Shown here piece after piece: positions 36,315-45,678 of a DNA stretch of 64,000 bases. A model generated the notes under the pieces. It saw nothing but the letters and a program-made list of their open reading frames with translations. It had not been told where the DNA came from and ran no database searches. The stretch's first letter is position 1; each line of letters begins with the position of its first letter. The stretch lies in assembly GCF_010730575.1 (NCBI RefSeq), contig NZ_AP022614.1, positions 2,356,001-2,420,000 of the forward strand, written 5' to 3'. The position numbers and the translations under genes are program-made. This DNA is from Mycobacterium parmense. Lineage in GTDB: Bacteria > Actinomycetota > Actinomycetes > Mycobacteriales > Mycobacteriaceae.

Positions 36315-37751
36315 TCAGCGCGCCGAGAACTCCCGCAGTCGAGCGGCCAGCGCCACCGGTACGCGCGCCTGGATGCGGGTGCCGGCGGCGTTGTGCTCCT
36401 CCTGCTGGACACGGCCGTCGGCGTGCAGCCGCGCCACCAGATCGCCCCGGTGGTAGGGGATCACGACGTCGACGGCGGTATCCGAGGGGACGGCGAGCTC
36501 GGCCATCCGCCCCCGCAGGGTGTCGATGCCGTCGCCCGTCCGCGCCGAGACGAACACCGCCCCCGGCAGCTCGTGGCGCAACTTGGCCAGCATCAGGTCG
36601 CTGGCGGCGTCGACCTTGTTCACCACCACCAGCTCGGCCGGCGGATCCGCGTGATGGTCGGCGACCGCGGCGAAAATCTCGGCGACCACCGCGCGGACCG
36701 CGCCGATCTGAGCCAGCGGGTTGACGTCGGAGCCGTCGACCACGTGCACCAGCAGGTCGGCGTCGACGACCTCCTCCAGCGTGGAGCGGAACGCCTCCAC
36801 CAGCTGGGTGGGGAGGTGCCGGACGAACCCGACGGTGTCGGTGAGGACGGCCGGCCGGCCGTCGATGAGTTCGGCGCGCCGGGTGGTGGGTTCCAGCGTG
36901 GCGAACAGGGCGTTCTGCACCAGCACCCCCGCCCCGGTCAGGGCGTTGAGCAGGCTGGACTTGCCGGCATTCGTGTAGCCGACGATGGCGATCGACGGGA
37001 CGTCGCTGTGCCGGCGGCGGCTGCGCTGGGTGTCGCGGACCTGTTTCATCTCGCGAATCTCGCGGCGCAGCTTGGACATGCGTTCGCGGATGCGACGCCG
37101 GTCGGTTTCGATCTTGGTCTCACCGGGACCGCGCAGGCCCACTCCCCCGCCGCTGCCGCCCGCGCGGCCACCGGCCTGCCGCGACATCGACTCACCCCAG
37201 CCGCGCAGCCGCGGCAGCATGTACTCCATCTGGGCCAGCGACACCTGCGCCTTGCCCTCCCTGCTGGTGGCGTGCTGGGCGAAAATGTCGAGGATCAGCG
37301 CGGTGCGGTCGATGACCTTGACCTTCACGGCCTTCTCCAGCGCGGTCAGCTGCGCCGGGGACAGTTCACCGTCACAGATGACGGTGTCGGCGCCGGTCGC
37401 CAGCACCACCTCGCGCAGCTCCCGGGCTTTGCCGGAGCCGATGTAGGTCGACGGGTCGGGCTTGTCGCGACGCTGGATCAGTCCTTCGAGGACCTGCGAG
37501 CCCGCGGTCTCGGCCAGGGCCGCCAGCTCGGCCATGCTGGCCTGGCTGTCGGCGGCGCTGCCGTCGGTCCACACGCCCACCAGGACCACCCGCTCCAGCC
37601 GCAGCTGGCGGTATTCGACCTCGGATACGTCGGCGAGTTCGGTGGACAGACCGGCGACACGGCGCAGCGCCGAGCGGTCTTCGAGGGCGAGTTCGCCCGT
37701 GCTGGGCTCCGCGTGACGGGGAGCGCTGTCAGAGAATTCTGGGTGTGTCAT
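36315..37751 (-). CDS. hflX: GTPase HflX
   Basis: Ribosome-associated GTPase of 478 residues that splits or rescues stalled 70S ribosomes under stress. The HflX N-terminal domain spans about 45-190 (STYIGSGKARELREVV), a Gly-rich segment and GPGETKIETDRR precede a coiled region, and the G domain has G1 GYTNAGKSS at 258-266, G3 DTVGFV and G4 NKVD. ATG 37751 is followed by a typical acidic N-terminus; the M. tuberculosis protein is annotated slightly longer. Forms a minus-strand run with dapF, miaA and Rv2728c-like genes. Confidence 0.95.
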   Translation of the reverse strand: MTHPEFSDSAPRHAEPSTGELALEDRSALRRVAGLSTELADVSEVEYRQLRLERVVLVGVWTDGSAADSQASMAELAALAETAGSQVLEGLIQRRDKPDPSTYIGSGKARELREVVLATGADTVICDGELSPAQLTALEKAVKVKVIDRTALILDIFAQHATSREGKAQVSLAQMEYMLPRLRGWGESMSRQAGGRAGGSGGGVGLRGPGETKIETDRRRIRERMSKLRREIREMKQVRDTQRSRRRHSDVPSIAIVGYTNAGKSSLLNALTGAGVLVQNALFATLEPTTRRAELIDGRPAVLTDTVGFVRHLPTQLVEAFRSTLEEVVDADLLVHVVDGSDVNPLAQIGAVRAVVAEIFAAVADHHADPPAELVVVNKVDAASDLMLAKLRHELPGAVFVSARTGDGIDTLRGRMAELAVPSDTAVDVVIPYHRGDLVARLHADGRVQQEEHNAAGTRIQARVPVALAARLREFSAR

Positions 37752-37797
37752 AGGCAATAACAAATGATGCACGCACAACCTGCGTCGCGCACCGCAT

Positions 37798-38658
37798 TTA
37801 GCGCTCCTGTGCCAGCCACCATTCCCCACTGACCTCGCCGCGGGCCACCAGGACCGACGGGCCGCGCAGGAAGCTGGTGGCATTGGTGATCGTGACGACG
37901 ACCTCGCCGCCGGGCACGCGGACGGTCAGCGTGCCGGTGCCCGCCAGGGCGGCGGCCGCGGCCGCGACCGTCCCGGTTCCGCAGGACCGGGTTTCGCCCA
38001 CCCCGCGCTCGTGGACCCGCATCGTCACCACCCCGCCCGACGGCGCCGTGAGGACTTCGACGTTGACCCCGTCGGGGAACTGGGCGGGGTCGTAGCTCAC
38101 CGGCGCCGCCACGTCCAGCGCCGCGAGCGCGTCGGCGGTCAGGCCGGGGTCCACGCACGCCAGGTGCGGATTGCCCACGTCCACGGCCAGACCGGCGAAC
38201 CGCCGGCCGCCGACGACCGCCTCGCCCGGGCCCAGCACGTTGACCTTGCCCATGTCGACGGTGACGTCGGCGTTGGTGGCGTCGACGCGGTGCACGGTGA
38301 CCGGCCGCGGACCCGCCAGCGATCCGACGACGAACTCCTCGCGGGTTTCCAGGCCGCTGGCCCGCAGATAGTGGGCGAAGACCCGCACGCCATTGCCGCA
38401 CATCTGGGCCGGCGAACCGTCGGCGTTGCGGTAGTCCATGTACCAGTCGCCGGCCTGGACCCCGTCGGGCAGGCGGTCTAGCACGCCGGCCGCCACGACC
38501 GCCCCGGCGGTGGTCACCCGCAGCACGCCGTCGGCGCCCAGCCCGCGGCGGCGGTCGCAGAGCGCGGCCACGCGCGCGGCGGTCAGGCTCAGCTCGGCCC
38601 GCGCGTCGGGCAGCAGCACGAAGTCGTTCTCGGTGCCGTGGCCCTTCGAGAAGATCAT
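37798..38658 (-). CDS. dapF: Diaminopimelate epimerase
   Basis: Converts LL- to meso-diaminopimelate for lysine and peptidoglycan synthesis, without a cofactor. 286 residues, two-domain PLP-independent racemase fold. Both catalytic cysteines are visible: C87 in QMCGNGVR and C226 in RSCGTGT. The stop of miaA is 15 bases upstream of its ATG on the minus strand, so they are co-transcribed. dapA, another gene of the pathway, is at 61.7 kb. Corresponds to Rv2726c. Confidence 0.97.
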   Translation of the reverse strand: MIFSKGHGTENDFVLLPDARAELSLTAARVAALCDRRRGLGADGVLRVTTAGAVVAAGVLDRLPDGVQAGDWYMDYRNADGSPAQMCGNGVRVFAHYLRASGLETREEFVVGSLAGPRPVTVHRVDATNADVTVDMGKVNVLGPGEAVVGGRRFAGLAVDVGNPHLACVDPGLTADALAALDVAAPVSYDPAQFPDGVNVEVLTAPSGGVVTMRVHERGVGETRSCGTGTVAAAAAALAGTGTLTVRVPGGEVVVTITNATSFLRGPSVLVARGEVSGEWWLAQER

Positions 38659-38673
38659 GCGAACATCACCAGC

Positions 38674-39603
38674 TCAGGGTACGTGCCGCCACACCCGCAC
38701 GGCGTCGTCGACGAGGCGGTCCCCCTGCTCCGCGTCCAGCCACCGCACCCGGTGGTCCCGGCGAAACCATGACCGCTGCCGGCGCACGTAGCGCCGGGTC
38801 CCGACGAACGTCTGCTCCCGGGCCTCGCGCAGCGCCTCGTCGCCACCGCCGGCGTCGAGGGCCGTGATCACCTGGGCGTAGCCCAAGGCGCGCGAGGCGG
38901 TGACCCCGTCGCGCAGTCCCTCGTCGAGCAGGGCCCGCACCTCGTCGACCAGGCCCTGCTCGAACATCGCGTCCGTGCGCCGGGCCAGCCGTTCGTCGAG
39001 CACCGCGGTGTCGCAGTCCAGCCCGACGATCGCGGCACCCCACCGCGGGGCGCCGATTCTCGGGGCGGACGCGGAGAAGGGCCGGCCGGTCAGCTCGACC
39101 ACTTCGAGCGCCCGCACGGTGCGGCGGCCGTCGGTGGGCAGGATCGCGGCGGCCGCGGCGGGGTCACGACGGGCCAGTTCGGCGTGCAGGCCGCCGACTC
39201 CGACCTCGGCCAGCCGCTGCTCCCAGCGGGCACGGACAGCGGGGTCGGTCGCGGGAAACGACCACCCATCGAGCAGCGACTGGATGTAGAGCATGGAGCC
39301 GCCCACGATGATGGGCACCGCACCGCGCGCCGCGATCGCGTCCACGTCGGCGCCGGCGGCGTCCTGGTAGCGGGCGACGGTCGCCGTTTCGGTGACGCCC
39401 AGGACGTCGAGCTGGTGGTGGGGGATGCCGCGGCGCGCACCGACGGGCAGCTTCGCGGTGCCGATGTCCATCCCGCGGTACTGCTGCATGGCGTCGGCGT
39501 TGACGATCTCGGCGCCGGTCTGCGCGCTCAGCCGCTCGGCCACCTCGAGCGCCAGCTGCGACTTGCCCGTACCGGTCGGGCCGATGACCGCCAGCGGCCT
39601 CAT
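38674..39603 (-). CDS. miaA: tRNA dimethylallyltransferase MiaA
   Basis: Transfers a dimethylallyl group to N6 of A37 in tRNAs that read UNN codons. 309 residues with P-loop GPTGTGKS at 8-15, a catalytic/substrate region (DIGTAKLP, D near 47) and the anticodon-binding insertion. The ATG shares four bases (ATGA) with the stop of the Rv2728c-like gene upstream, a sign of translational coupling. miaB, which adds the 2-methylthio group to the same nucleotide, is 6 kb away on the same strand. Corresponds to Rv2727c. Confidence 0.97.
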   Translation of the reverse strand: MRPLAVIGPTGTGKSQLALEVAERLSAQTGAEIVNADAMQQYRGMDIGTAKLPVGARRGIPHHQLDVLGVTETATVARYQDAAGADVDAIAARGAVPIIVGGSMLYIQSLLDGWSFPATDPAVRARWEQRLAEVGVGGLHAELARRDPAAAAAILPTDGRRTVRALEVVELTGRPFSASAPRIGAPRWGAAIVGLDCDTAVLDERLARRTDAMFEQGLVDEVRALLDEGLRDGVTASRALGYAQVITALDAGGGDEALREAREQTFVGTRRYVRRQRSWFRRDHRVRWLDAEQGDRLVDDAVRVWRHVP

Positions 39604-40283
39604 GGCTGCCAGGCGCCGGCGAAGTAGCCCACGCCGTACGGCGCGCCCGTGTAGAGCTCCTTGGCCGACCGCGGACCCGGCTGGGCCAGGCCGGCCAGCA
39701 CGCCGAAAGCCACCCGGCCCAGGATCGGCCGCGGCAACCGGGCGAGGGCGCCGGCGTCGCCGTTGGCCAGCGCGTCGTCGAGGGCCCGCTGCGCGCCGGC
39801 GTTGGCGGGGTCGAACCCGCCGGGGGCGGCCGGCGTCAGGGTATTCGCGCCGTCGGCGACCACCAGCACGCCCACCGGCTCCGGCGTCCGGTCGAGCTCG
39901 GCGCGCAGCCCCCTACCGGTCGCGAGCGCGTCGGCGGCGTCGTGGTCCTGGTGATAGACGCGGACCTGCGCGGTCGCCTCGGGCTGAGCCTGGCCCCGCA
40001 GCCAGGCGCCGACCAACGCGCACAGCGGCAGGTCGCACGGGGTCGAGGCGTCCGGGGAAAGTCCGACCCGCACGTCGGCGCCGAAACCCGCGAAGGTGCC
40101 GGCAGCTTCGGGACCCAGGACGTCGTCCGCCGGGCCGGTCCCGACGACGACCCAGCGGGCCGGCAACAGGGCGGCCGCGGCGAGGACCGCCGCCGTCAGG
40201 TCGGCCAGCTCAGCGGCAGCCACCCCGGCGAGCTCGGGGACGAGCACGGGGGCCGACGGGACGATCGCGATGGCGCTGAGCAC
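39600..40283 (-). CDS. LigB-like class III extradiol dioxygenase family protein (Rv2728c-like)
   Basis: Alanine-rich soluble protein, 227 residues. The fold and motifs ([72 protein letters not shown]) resemble the LigB subunit fold of class III extradiol dioxygenases, but the metal-binding histidines are not evident, so a different activity is likely. GTG 40283 is the start. It is translationally coupled to miaA by ATGA overlap, and conservation of the pair suggests a link to tRNA modification or its regulation. Function is unknown. Confidence 0.85.
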   Translation of the reverse strand: MLSAIAIVPSAPVLVPELAGVAAAELADLTAAVLAAAALLPARWVVVGTGPADDVLGPEAAGTFAGFGADVRVGLSPDASTPCDLPLCALVGAWLRGQAQPEATAQVRVYHQDHDAADALATGRGLRAELDRTPEPVGVLVVADGANTLTPAAPGGFDPANAGAQRALDDALANGDAGALARLPRPILGRVAFGVLAGLAQPGPRSAKELYTGAPYGVGYFAGAWQP

Positions 40284-40306
40284 GCCACCAAACTAACGGG
40301 TCGCCG

Positions 40307-41275
40307 TCAGGGATGGTCCGCCACGACGATGGCGGCGGGGTCGAGCTGTTCGCGCGCGGGAAAGTGCGGCCCCTGCGCGCGGCGCGGCACCCCCGCACCG
40401 TCGCGCCCGGTCTGGGCGACCATCGTCGCCGCCTCGCCGCGGGCCAGGGCGACCGTGGCCACGATCACCACCGACACCGCCGCGACCAGCACGAACGCCC
40501 GTGGGCCGGTCGCGTGCAGCGACTCGCCGAGCACCAGCACGCCCAGCAGGCCCGCCACCACGGGCTTCGCCACGGTCATCGTCGGCATCGACGCCGTCAG
40601 CGCACCGGCGCGGAAAGCCGACTGCTGGAAGATCATTCCGGCCAGCGCCACCGCCAGCCAGGGGAAGAACTCGGGCGCGGTCAACACACCCATCAGGCTG
40701 TGCTCGCTGAGCTCGACGATCCCCTTGGTGAGCACAGCGAACAGGGCCAGCGACGAACCCGCGACCACGGCCAGCAGCGCGGCCGCGAACGGCTTGCCCG
40801 ACCACTTGTGCGCCGCCAGGACGCACGACACCAGCAGCGGCACCAGCACCACCGCGACGATCAGCCACGTCTGCCACGACGCTCGCTGCTGTCCCTCGGC
40901 CGGGTCGCCCACGCTGATCACCACCGCGAGGGCGCCGGCCAGCACGACCGCCCACAGCCACTCCCACCGGCTGACCTTGTGGTCGGCCAGACGCGCATAG
41001 ATCGGCAGGGCGAACAGCAGGGCCGTCACCTGCAGCGCCGTCACCAGCACCACCGAACCCCAGGCCAGCGCGGCGGCCTGCAGGCTGTAGTTGACGACGG
41101 CGGCCAGGCCGCCGAGCCACCAGCGGGCGTCCCGCAACGACATGCGGAACAGTTCCAGGTGGCCGACCTCCTTCTCCGTGATTTCCTGGGCGGAGCGCTG
41201 CCGGATCACGTCCCCGACCGCTGACGCCAAAGCCGCACACAACGCGAGCAACGCCGCGACATCAACTTTGGACAT
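40307..41275 (-). CDS. DMT-family transporter-like membrane protein, copy 1
   Basis: Membrane protein of 322 residues with about ten hydrophobic helices, of the DMT (EamA-like) superfamily, the type represented by Rv2729c. Shared blocks with copies 2 and 3: start of helix 1 (VDVAALLALCAALASAVGDV), IRQRSAQEIT, RWWLGG, FAVLTKGIVEL, QQSAFRAGALTASMPT and VLGESL. The C-terminal 30 residues are cytosolic and Arg/Gly-rich. The ATG follows GAGGGGT. First (3'-most) of three tandem genes at 40307-43462. Substrate is unknown. Confidence 0.88.
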   Translation of the reverse strand: MSKVDVAALLALCAALASAVGDVIRQRSAQEITEKEVGHLELFRMSLRDARWWLGGLAAVVNYSLQAAALAWGSVVLVTALQVTALLFALPIYARLADHKVSRWEWLWAVVLAGALAVVISVGDPAEGQQRASWQTWLIVAVVLVPLLVSCVLAAHKWSGKPFAAALLAVVAGSSLALFAVLTKGIVELSEHSLMGVLTAPEFFPWLAVALAGMIFQQSAFRAGALTASMPTMTVAKPVVAGLLGVLVLGESLHATGPRAFVLVAAVSVVIVATVALARGEAATMVAQTGRDGAGVPRRAQGPHFPAREQLDPAAIVVADHP

Positions 41276-41446
41276 GACAGACCCCTCACGAGTTTTCGGT
41301 CGAGCGTTCCCCGGCGGAGCAGTAAATACACGCGGTGTTTGCGACCAGTTCACCGACAACTGTATGACGTCGCGCACCTGCGTGGAGCCTCGGGAGGTAA
41401 CCCTTTGATTAGTACTTCGCCAACCTTTGTCACGGCTGTGGCAACG

Positions 41447-42373
41447 CTAGGAGACCCGCATGGACGGCTGTGTGCCGCTCGGCAGCAGGGGACCGGCCGG
41501 GTCGGCGCCGCCGCCGGCGACATTGGCGTTCATGGACGTGGCCTCGCCGCGGGCCAGGGCCATCGTCGCGACCACGACCACGCCGACCGCGATCACCAGA
41601 GCAACCAGTTCGGGGCCGTCGGCGTCGAGGGTCTCCCCCAGCACGGTGACCCCCAGCACCGACGCCACCAGGGGCTCGGCCACCGTCATCGTCGGCAACG
41701 ACGCGGTGAGCGCGCTGGCCCGGAACGCCGACTGCTGGAAAACGGTCCCGATCGCCGCCACCAGCACCCAGCCGTACAGTTCCGGCGTGCGCAGCAGGGC
41801 CGCCGGGCCGTCGGGCAGCACCTCGACGATGGCCTTGGTGAGCACCGCGAACAAAGCCCACGACGACGCCGAGACCAGCGCCAGGAGCACCGCGGCCACG
41901 GCACCCGACCACAACCGCGCGCCGACCACGCAGAACACCATCGCCGGTCCCATGACCAGGGCCACGATCGCCCAGGAGTCCAGCGAGGCCCGCTGGTACC
42001 CGGCGGCCGGCTCACCCACCGCGACGAACACCGCCACGGCGGCGGCCAGCAGCACCGCCCATAGCCACTCGCTGCGCGTCAGCCCCTGCTTGGTCAGCCA
42101 CGCGTAGACCGGCAGGGCAAACAGGAGAGCCGTCACCTGCAGCGCCTGCACCAGGACCACCGATCCCAGGCCCAGCGCCACCGCCTGCAGCGCGAAGCTC
42201 GCGACCGCCGCGCCGCCGCCCAGCCACCACCTCAGGTCGCGCAGCGACATGCGCAGCAGCTCGACGTGGCCCACCTGTTGGTCGGTGATCTCCTGCGCGG
42301 ACCGTTGCCGGATCACGTCCCCGACACCCGAAATCAACGCGGCGATCAGCGCAAGCAGCGCCGCGACATCCAC
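41447..42373 (-). CDS. DMT-family transporter-like membrane protein, copy 2
   Basis: Paralogue of the neighbouring membrane protein, 308 residues by GTG 42373, about ten helices, the same blocks (VDVAALLALIAALISGVGDVIRQRSAQEIT in two parts, QQSAFRASALTASLPT, VLGETL). The start is ambiguous: the position aligned to the ATG of copy 1 is ATA at 42382-42380, with GGAGG five bases upstream, whereas GTG 42373 is 14 bases from that site. So translation may begin at ATA, adding three residues. 171 bases separate it from copy 1. Confidence 0.87.
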   Translation of the reverse strand: MDVAALLALIAALISGVGDVIRQRSAQEITDQQVGHVELLRMSLRDLRWWLGGGAAVASFALQAVALGLGSVVLVQALQVTALLFALPVYAWLTKQGLTRSEWLWAVLLAAAVAVFVAVGEPAAGYQRASLDSWAIVALVMGPAMVFCVVGARLWSGAVAAVLLALVSASSWALFAVLTKAIVEVLPDGPAALLRTPELYGWVLVAAIGTVFQQSAFRASALTASLPTMTVAEPLVASVLGVTVLGETLDADGPELVALVIAVGVVVVATMALARGEATSMNANVAGGGADPAGPLLPSGTQPSMRVS

Positions 42374-42559
42374 CTTCGCTATGACGACCTCCCCAGCGAC
42401 ACGCGGCCAAAGCCGCCGCGGCCACCGCCGTCGAAAGACTCGCGCGGTGGGCGATAGCCACGACGGTACCTGCCCGCACGGCGACCTCCGCCGTGGCGCG
42501 CGGAAGGCTCCGGGGCGGCGCCCGAATGCCCTCGAGTGGCCCCGAGTGCCCCCGAGCGC

Positions 42560-43462
42560 CTAAGCCGTCTGCCGAACCGTGCCGCGACGCGTCGCGCCCA
42601 CCCGCTTGCTCGTCGCGACCGCGTCGCCGCGCGCCAGCTCGACGGTGGCGGCCGTCATCACCAGCGCAGAGATTGCCAGGGCGATCATGCCGACGTGGCC
42701 GGTGTTCAGCGTCTCGCCAAGGACCGCCACTCCCAGCAAAGCCGCCACGACCGGCTGGGACACCTCGAGCGTCGGCATCGAAGCGGTCAGCGCGCCGGCC
42801 CGAAAGGCCGACTGCTCCCAGGCGAAGCCGCCGAGCGCGACCAGGACCCAGGCATACAGTTCGGGTGCGCCCAGCGCCGCCCAGCCGCCGTCGGCGATCC
42901 GGTGGACGGCGGGCTTGGTGAGCGCCGCGAACACCCCCCACAGCGAGCCGGACACGAAAGCGAGCAGCACCGCCCCAAGTGTCCCGCCGAAGACCCGGGC
43001 GCCGACGACGCAGGCGGCCAGCAGCGGCGCGGCTATCGCCAAGACGACGGCCCAGGTGCGCAGCGACGGGTCGGATTGACCGGCCCGCGGGTTGCCGACG
43101 GTGACGATCACGGTGACCGCCGCGGTGAGCAGCAACCCCCAAAACCACTCCCGGCCCGTCACGGCCCGGTGGGCCAGCCGGGCGCTGATCGGCAACGCGA
43201 ACAGCAGCGACAGGACCAGCAGCGCCTGCACCAGCAGCACCGAACCCTGGGCCAGCGCGGCCACCTGCAGGCCGATGCTCACGATCAGCAGCAGCGCGCC
43301 GTACCGCCACCGCCGGTTGCCCAGCAACGACCGGTACAGGTCGACCTGACCAGCCGTCGGCCGGGTCATGCGGTGGGTCGCGCGTTGCTGCAGCACGTCG
43401 CCGACAGCGACGCACAGCGCCGAGGCCAGCGCGAGCAGGGCGGCGATCTCCGCCTTCGGCAT
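42560..43462 (-). CDS. DMT-family transporter-like membrane protein, copy 3
   Basis: Third tandem paralogue, 300 residues, more divergent: helix 1 begins AEIAALLALASALCVAVGDVL; conserved LTKPAVHRI, EQSAFRAGALTASMPT and VLGETLN are kept. About ten helices and a short basic C-terminus. The ATG follows GGAGAG. It is the promoter-proximal gene of the tandem set, with 186 bases to copy 2. The graded divergence suggests successive duplications, with copies 1 and 2 the most recent pair. Confidence 0.87.
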   Translation of the reverse strand: MPKAEIAALLALASALCVAVGDVLQQRATHRMTRPTAGQVDLYRSLLGNRRWRYGALLLIVSIGLQVAALAQGSVLLVQALLVLSLLFALPISARLAHRAVTGREWFWGLLLTAAVTVIVTVGNPRAGQSDPSLRTWAVVLAIAAPLLAACVVGARVFGGTLGAVLLAFVSGSLWGVFAALTKPAVHRIADGGWAALGAPELYAWVLVALGGFAWEQSAFRAGALTASMPTLEVSQPVVAALLGVAVLGETLNTGHVGMIALAISALVMTAATVELARGDAVATSKRVGATRRGTVRQTA

Positions 43463-43708
43463 GAGTCTTCTCTCCGTGGGTGTCGGCAGGGACCAGTGAT
43501 ACCCCGTAAGGATGCACCGACTCGTGGCGTGCCCGCCCACTGGATAACGCGGCGGGGCGTCCGTAACGTCAAGCTGCTTGAATACTCGTAAGCACCTGCT
43601 GGGCGGTCCTCGATGTCGTCGATGTCCGCGGCCGGGTGTGGCCAGACGGTGCCGCCTCGCGCGGCAGGTGCGCGGCGCACGGACCGCGCGAAAGGGTGGT
43701 GACGACGC

Positions 43709-45061
43709 ATGACAGGTGACCAGCCCGGCGGCGAAGATTCGGCCGGGCGGGTGCCGGCCCCGGCACCCGGTCCCGTCCCGGGGCCGCGGCCGGGACCCCG
43801 TCCCGGACCCCGGCCGACACCGCGACCCGTCGCCCACCCCGTGGCCGTGGCTTCGTCCAGCGACCCGCGCCGGTTCGGCCGCGTGGACGACGACGGGACG
43901 GTCTGGCTGATCAGCTCGGCCGGCGAGCGCATCGTCGGCTCCTGGCAGGCCGGCGACCGCGAAGCCGCGTTCGCCCACTTCGGCCGCCGTTTCGACGACC
44001 TGTGCACCGAGGTGACGCTCATGGAGGAGCGGCTGGCGTCGGGTTCCGGTGACCCCCGTAAGACCAGGGCCCAGGCCTGCGCGCTGGCCGAGACGTTGCC
44101 GACGGCCACCGTGCTCGGCGACGTCGACGCGGTCGCCGCCCGGCTGGCCCGCCTGGTCGAGCAGGCCGACGCCGCCGTCGCGGCCGAACGCTCCCGGCGC
44201 GACGAGCACCGAGCCACCCAGACCGCCCGCAAGGAGGCGTTGGCGGCCGAGGCCGAGGACCTGGCCGCCAACTCCACGCAGTGGAAGGTCGCGGGCGACC
44301 GGATGCGCGCGATCCTCGACGAGTGGAAGACGATCAGCGGGCTGGACCGCAAGGTCGACGACGCGCTGTGGAAGCGCTACTCCGCGGCCCGCGACGCCTT
44401 CAACCGGCGGCGGGGTTCGCACTTCGCCGAACTGGACCGCGAACGCACCGGGATCCGCCAGGCGAAGGAACAGCTGTGCGAACGGGCCGAGGAGCTGTCC
44501 GGTTCGACGGACTGGACCGCGACCAGCGCCGAGTTCCGCAAACTGCTCACCGAGTGGAAGGCGGTGGGGCGGGCGAGCAAAGAGGTCGACGACGCGCTGT
44601 GGCGCCGCTTCAAGGCCGCGCAGGACGCGTTCTTCTCCGCCCGCAACGCGGTGTCGGCGGAGAAGGACGCCGAGTTCCGCGCCAACGCCACCGCCAAAGA
44701 GGCGCTGCTGGCCGAGGCCGAGAGGCTCGACACCGGCAACCACGAGGCCGCCCGGGCCGCTTTGCGCGCCATCGTCGACAAGTGGGATGCGATCGGTAAG
44801 GTGCCCCGGGAGCGCAGCGCCGAGCTGGAGCGCCGGTTGCGTGCGGTCGAGAAGAAGGTGCGCGACGCCGGCGAGGTCGGCTGGTCGGATCCCCAGGCGC
44901 AGGCCCGCGCCGAGCAGTTCCGCACCCGCGCCGAGCAGTACGAGCAGCAGGCGGCGAAGGCGGCCGCGGCGGGCCGCACCCGCGAGGCCGAAGAGGCCAG
45001 GGCCAACGCCGACCAGTGGCGGCAGTGGGCGCAGGCCGCGGCGGAGGCGTTGCGGCGCTAG
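43709..45061 (+). CDS. DUF349 domain-containing coiled-coil protein (Rv2731-like)
   Basis: Hydrophilic protein of 450 residues. The first 45 residues are Pro/Gly-rich with GPRP repeats; the rest consists of tandem DUF349 helical repeats ([64 protein letters not shown]) and a coiled-coil C-terminus. DUF349 proteins have been linked to GTP/(p)ppGpp-related or nucleic-acid processes in other bacteria, but function here is unknown. Its TAG stop overlaps that of the gene on the opposite strand (CTAG, 45058-45061). Confidence 0.9.
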   Translation: MTGDQPGGEDSAGRVPAPAPGPVPGPRPGPRPGPRPTPRPVAHPVAVASSSDPRRFGRVDDDGTVWLISSAGERIVGSWQAGDREAAFAHFGRRFDDLCTEVTLMEERLASGSGDPRKTRAQACALAETLPTATVLGDVDAVAARLARLVEQADAAVAAERSRRDEHRATQTARKEALAAEAEDLAANSTQWKVAGDRMRAILDEWKTISGLDRKVDDALWKRYSAARDAFNRRRGSHFAELDRERTGIRQAKEQLCERAEELSGSTDWTATSAEFRKLLTEWKAVGRASKEVDDALWRRFKAAQDAFFSARNAVSAEKDAEFRANATAKEALLAEAERLDTGNHEAARAALRAIVDKWDAIGKVPRERSAELERRLRAVEKKVRDAGEVGWSDPQAQARAEQFRTRAEQYEQQAAKAAAAGRTREAEEARANADQWRQWAQAAAEALRR

Positions 45062-45678
45062 GGGTTCGGGGGCGCGTCGCGGTCTTGGGCGTCGCCGCCG
45101 GACGCCTCCGGGTCGTCGATGCTGTCCAGCAGGGACTTGGACTGGTGCTCGCGGACCAGCCGGCGACGCTGCTCCTCGGCGGCGAGTTGCACGATGGTGC
45201 GCGACCACACCACGCGCGCCCACTGGTATGCGAGGACGACCACCGCTATCCACGCCACGATCAGCCCGGCGCCCGGCCCCGGGTGCCCGGCGGCGACGGT
45301 CTGGCGCGACCAGACGGCCAACAGCCCGACGGCGCTGGCGAGCGCGGAACCCGCCAGGGCGGTCCAGGCCAGCGCCCAGCGCCGCGTCAGCAACGCCAGC
45401 ATCGAGAAGCCGACGCCGAACACCAGCGCCAGCCAGGCGAAGGCCCGGTGCGGCAGGGCCACCGCGGCCTTGCCGGCGCCGTGGCTGCTGAACAGGACGT
45501 CCCAGCCCCGCACCGCGCCGGTGTGCGGCAGGATGAACGATCCGAGCAGCACAAAAACCACGATCGAGATCACGAAAAGCCGTGGGCCGGGCTCGATTCC
45601 ACGTGCAACCCGGCGCTCGGCGGCCTCGATCTCGCTGCGCAGCGCGTCCATGTCCGTCTGATTCGTCTGCTTTTTCAT
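45058..45678 (-). CDS. Four-helix membrane protein (Rv2732c-like)
   Basis: Protein of 206 residues with four or five transmembrane helices ([67 protein letters not shown]), flanked by a basic coiled N-terminus and an acidic C-tail. Conserved in mycobacteria, function unknown. The ATG shares four bases with the stop of miaB (ATGA), indicating translational coupling, and its stop overlaps that of the DUF349 gene. Confidence 0.87.
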   Translation of the reverse strand: MKKQTNQTDMDALRSEIEAAERRVARGIEPGPRLFVISIVVFVLLGSFILPHTGAVRGWDVLFSSHGAGKAAVALPHRAFAWLALVFGVGFSMLALLTRRWALAWTALAGSALASAVGLLAVWSRQTVAAGHPGPGAGLIVAWIAVVVLAYQWARVVWSRTIVQLAAEEQRRRLVREHQSKSLLDSIDDPEASGGDAQDRDAPPNP

